From Rhizobium ruizarguesonis (GTDB lineage Bacteria; Pseudomonadota; Alphaproteobacteria; Rhizobiales; Rhizobiaceae), in NCBI RefSeq assembly GCF_012349115.1, contig NZ_PQIG01000001.1, forward strand, positions 248,001 through 312,000: a stretch of 64,000 bases of DNA. The letters run 5' to 3'. Below, piece after piece: positions 63,264-64,000 of the stretch (positions are counted from its first letter, which is position 1; each line of letters starts with the position of its first letter). The position numbers and the translations under genes were made by a program. Under the pieces are notes generated by a model. That model worked only from the letters and a program-made list of their open reading frames with translations. It made no database searches and was not told where the DNA came from.

Positions 63264-63512
63264 TCATTTCGCCTCGAACGCCGCCCGTTTGCGAGCGTTG
63301 AACGCATCGAAATCGAAGGGCGTGGCAGCGCCGGATTCTTCGCCTTCAATCAAGGCGTCCTGCAATGCCTTCACTTTGGCTTCGTGTTCTTCGAGGAGGC
63401 GAAGGTCCGCCCGGACAACGTCGCTGGCTGAACCATAGCGGCCAGCCTGAACCTGCGTATCAATGAGCCTGGTGAAATGGTCACTGAGCGATATGGACGT
63501 ATTTCTAGCCAT
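63264..63512 (-). CDS. ParD-like antitoxin without adjacent toxin
   Basis: 82 residues from ATG 63512 (AAGGAG upstream: TCTCCTTT on plus). Ribbon-helix-helix N-terminus (RNTSISLSDHFTRLID) and the family segment YGSASDVVRADLRLLEEHE. A ParE toxin gene normally overlaps the 3' end, but the next 850 bases downstream are the opposite-strand oxidoreductase. No ParE-like frame is visible. Confidence 0.82.
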   Translation of the reverse strand: MARNTSISLSDHFTRLIDTQVQAGRYGSASDVVRADLRLLEEHEAKVKALQDALIEGEESGAATPFDFDAFNARKRAAFEAK

Positions 63513-63723
63513 CCTGAATCTCCTTTGAGTCCAATATGCCAATTTTTGGTACTTACAAAACCCTAGTGTTCACAGCGTAAATTGATATATGGCCGGCGCT
63601 CTGACGATTGTGTGAAGCGCTTCGACACCTCTGACAAAACCTCGTCGCCTCTGCTATGTCAGGAAAAATGCGGCAGCCCAACTGGCGTCGCGCTCTGTCC
63701 GATCAATACCAGGAGTTTGAAAG

Positions 63724-64000
63724 ATGAGCGGTACTTCCGATTATACGCCCCCGAAGGTCTGGACCTGGAACAAGGCGAATGGCGGCCAATTCGCCAGCAT
63801 CAACCGCCCGATATCAGGGCCGACGCATGACAAGGAGCTTCCGGTCGGCCGCCATCCGCTGCAGCTCTATTCGCTCGGAACGCCGAACGGCCAGAAGGTC
63901 ACCATCATGCTCGAGGAGCTGCTGGCCCTTGGCCATGAAGGTGCGGAGTATGACGCCTGGCTGATCAGGATCGGCGATGGCGACCAGTTCGGAAGCGGCT
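63724..64000 (+). CDS. yghU: Glutathione S-transferase, YghU type (3' truncated)
   Basis: The first 92 codons are visible and the rest lies beyond the right edge. MSGTSDYTPPKVWTWNKANG, then the thioredoxin-like domain with LYSLGTPNGQKVTIMLEELL, characteristic of YghU/Nu-class transferases. ATG 63724; a weak AGG lies upstream. Likely disulfide reductase or peroxide detoxifier. Confidence 0.82.
   Translation, partial: MSGTSDYTPPKVWTWNKANGGQFASINRPISGPTHDKELPVGRHPLQLYSLGTPNGQKVTIMLEELLALGHEGAEYDAWLIRIGDGDQFGSG

Noticed and set aside
63582..63830. 82-codon open frame upstream of and overlapping the YghU gene
   Set aside because: It is out of frame with the recognisable YghU protein and shows no similarity itself.
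1..64000. CRISPR arrays, tRNA or rRNA genes, insertion sequences, replication origins
   Set aside because: Looked for regular spaced repeats, cloverleaf CCA-like ends, transposase motifs and repABC-like genes; none seen.

Overview
The window is about 64 kb of GC-rich DNA with densely packed genes, many short ATGA or TGATG overlaps, and no rRNA, tRNA, insertion sequence or CRISPR that I could see. The content (eleven full or partial ABC uptake systems, LacI regulators next to sugar transporters, Tat-type signal sequences on binding proteins, a CbpA/CbpM pair, Rhizobiales-type palindromic repeats) suggests an alphaproteobacterium of the Rhizobium leguminosarum/etli type, probably an accessory replicon or a chromosomal catabolic region. 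The species assignment is inference.

Layout. 1-7116: a sugar-type ABC operon carrying a glycerophosphodiester phosphodiesterase, a LacI regulator and an inositol-monophosphatase-family phosphatase, in effect a module to import, split and dephosphorylate a phosphodiester. 7191-8870: a soluble TPR-GGDEF diguanylate cyclase. 8976-16040 (minus strand): a peptide/nickel-type ABC operon with a class V aminotransferase and a divergent GDPD-family enzyme. 16163-23706: a flavin-monooxygenase cluster (two NtaA/SnaA-type, two DszC/SfnB-type enzymes) for organosulfur scavenging or a similar role. It holds an intact ribose-type binding protein whose ATPase and permease are reduced to a deletion-fusion remnant. 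23747-31320: LacI regulator, Gfo/Idh/MocA dehydrogenase, TIM-barrel isomerase and a complete sugar ABC system. 31569-40680: LacI regulator, ribose/fructose-type ABC system, then phosphotriesterase-like hydrolase, GATase-like protein, BtpA/SgcQ protein, Cys-less TenA homologue, PfkB kinase and a second IMPase-family phosphatase. I cannot assign this pathway and consider it the best candidate for an undescribed system.

40832-43095: CheW and a soluble double-PAS chemoreceptor ending in a CheR/CheB-docking-like tail. 43427-47462: a PotABCD/FbpABC-type ABC operon interrupted by a palindromic repeat. 47648-50645: MsrA, LysR regulator, a short-chain dehydrogenase lacking the catalytic Tyr/Lys, and a RraA-like aldolase. 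50707-57938: a BMP/nucleoside-type ABC operon with an amidase and a CodA-like deaminase whose specificity residue is changed. 58146-60318: a three-gene phospholipid-synthesis operon. 60362-61602: CbpM and CbpA. 61720-64000: universal stress protein, DUF1932-type oxidoreductase, an orphan ParD-like antitoxin and the start of a YghU-type glutathione transferase.

Common themes are LacI-type operators beside two of the three LacI genes, a shared TCTA-N9-TAGA motif in both divergent promoters of the monooxygenase cluster, and perfect GC-rich hairpins directly after three binding-protein genes, which probably set high binding-protein expression relative to the membrane parts.
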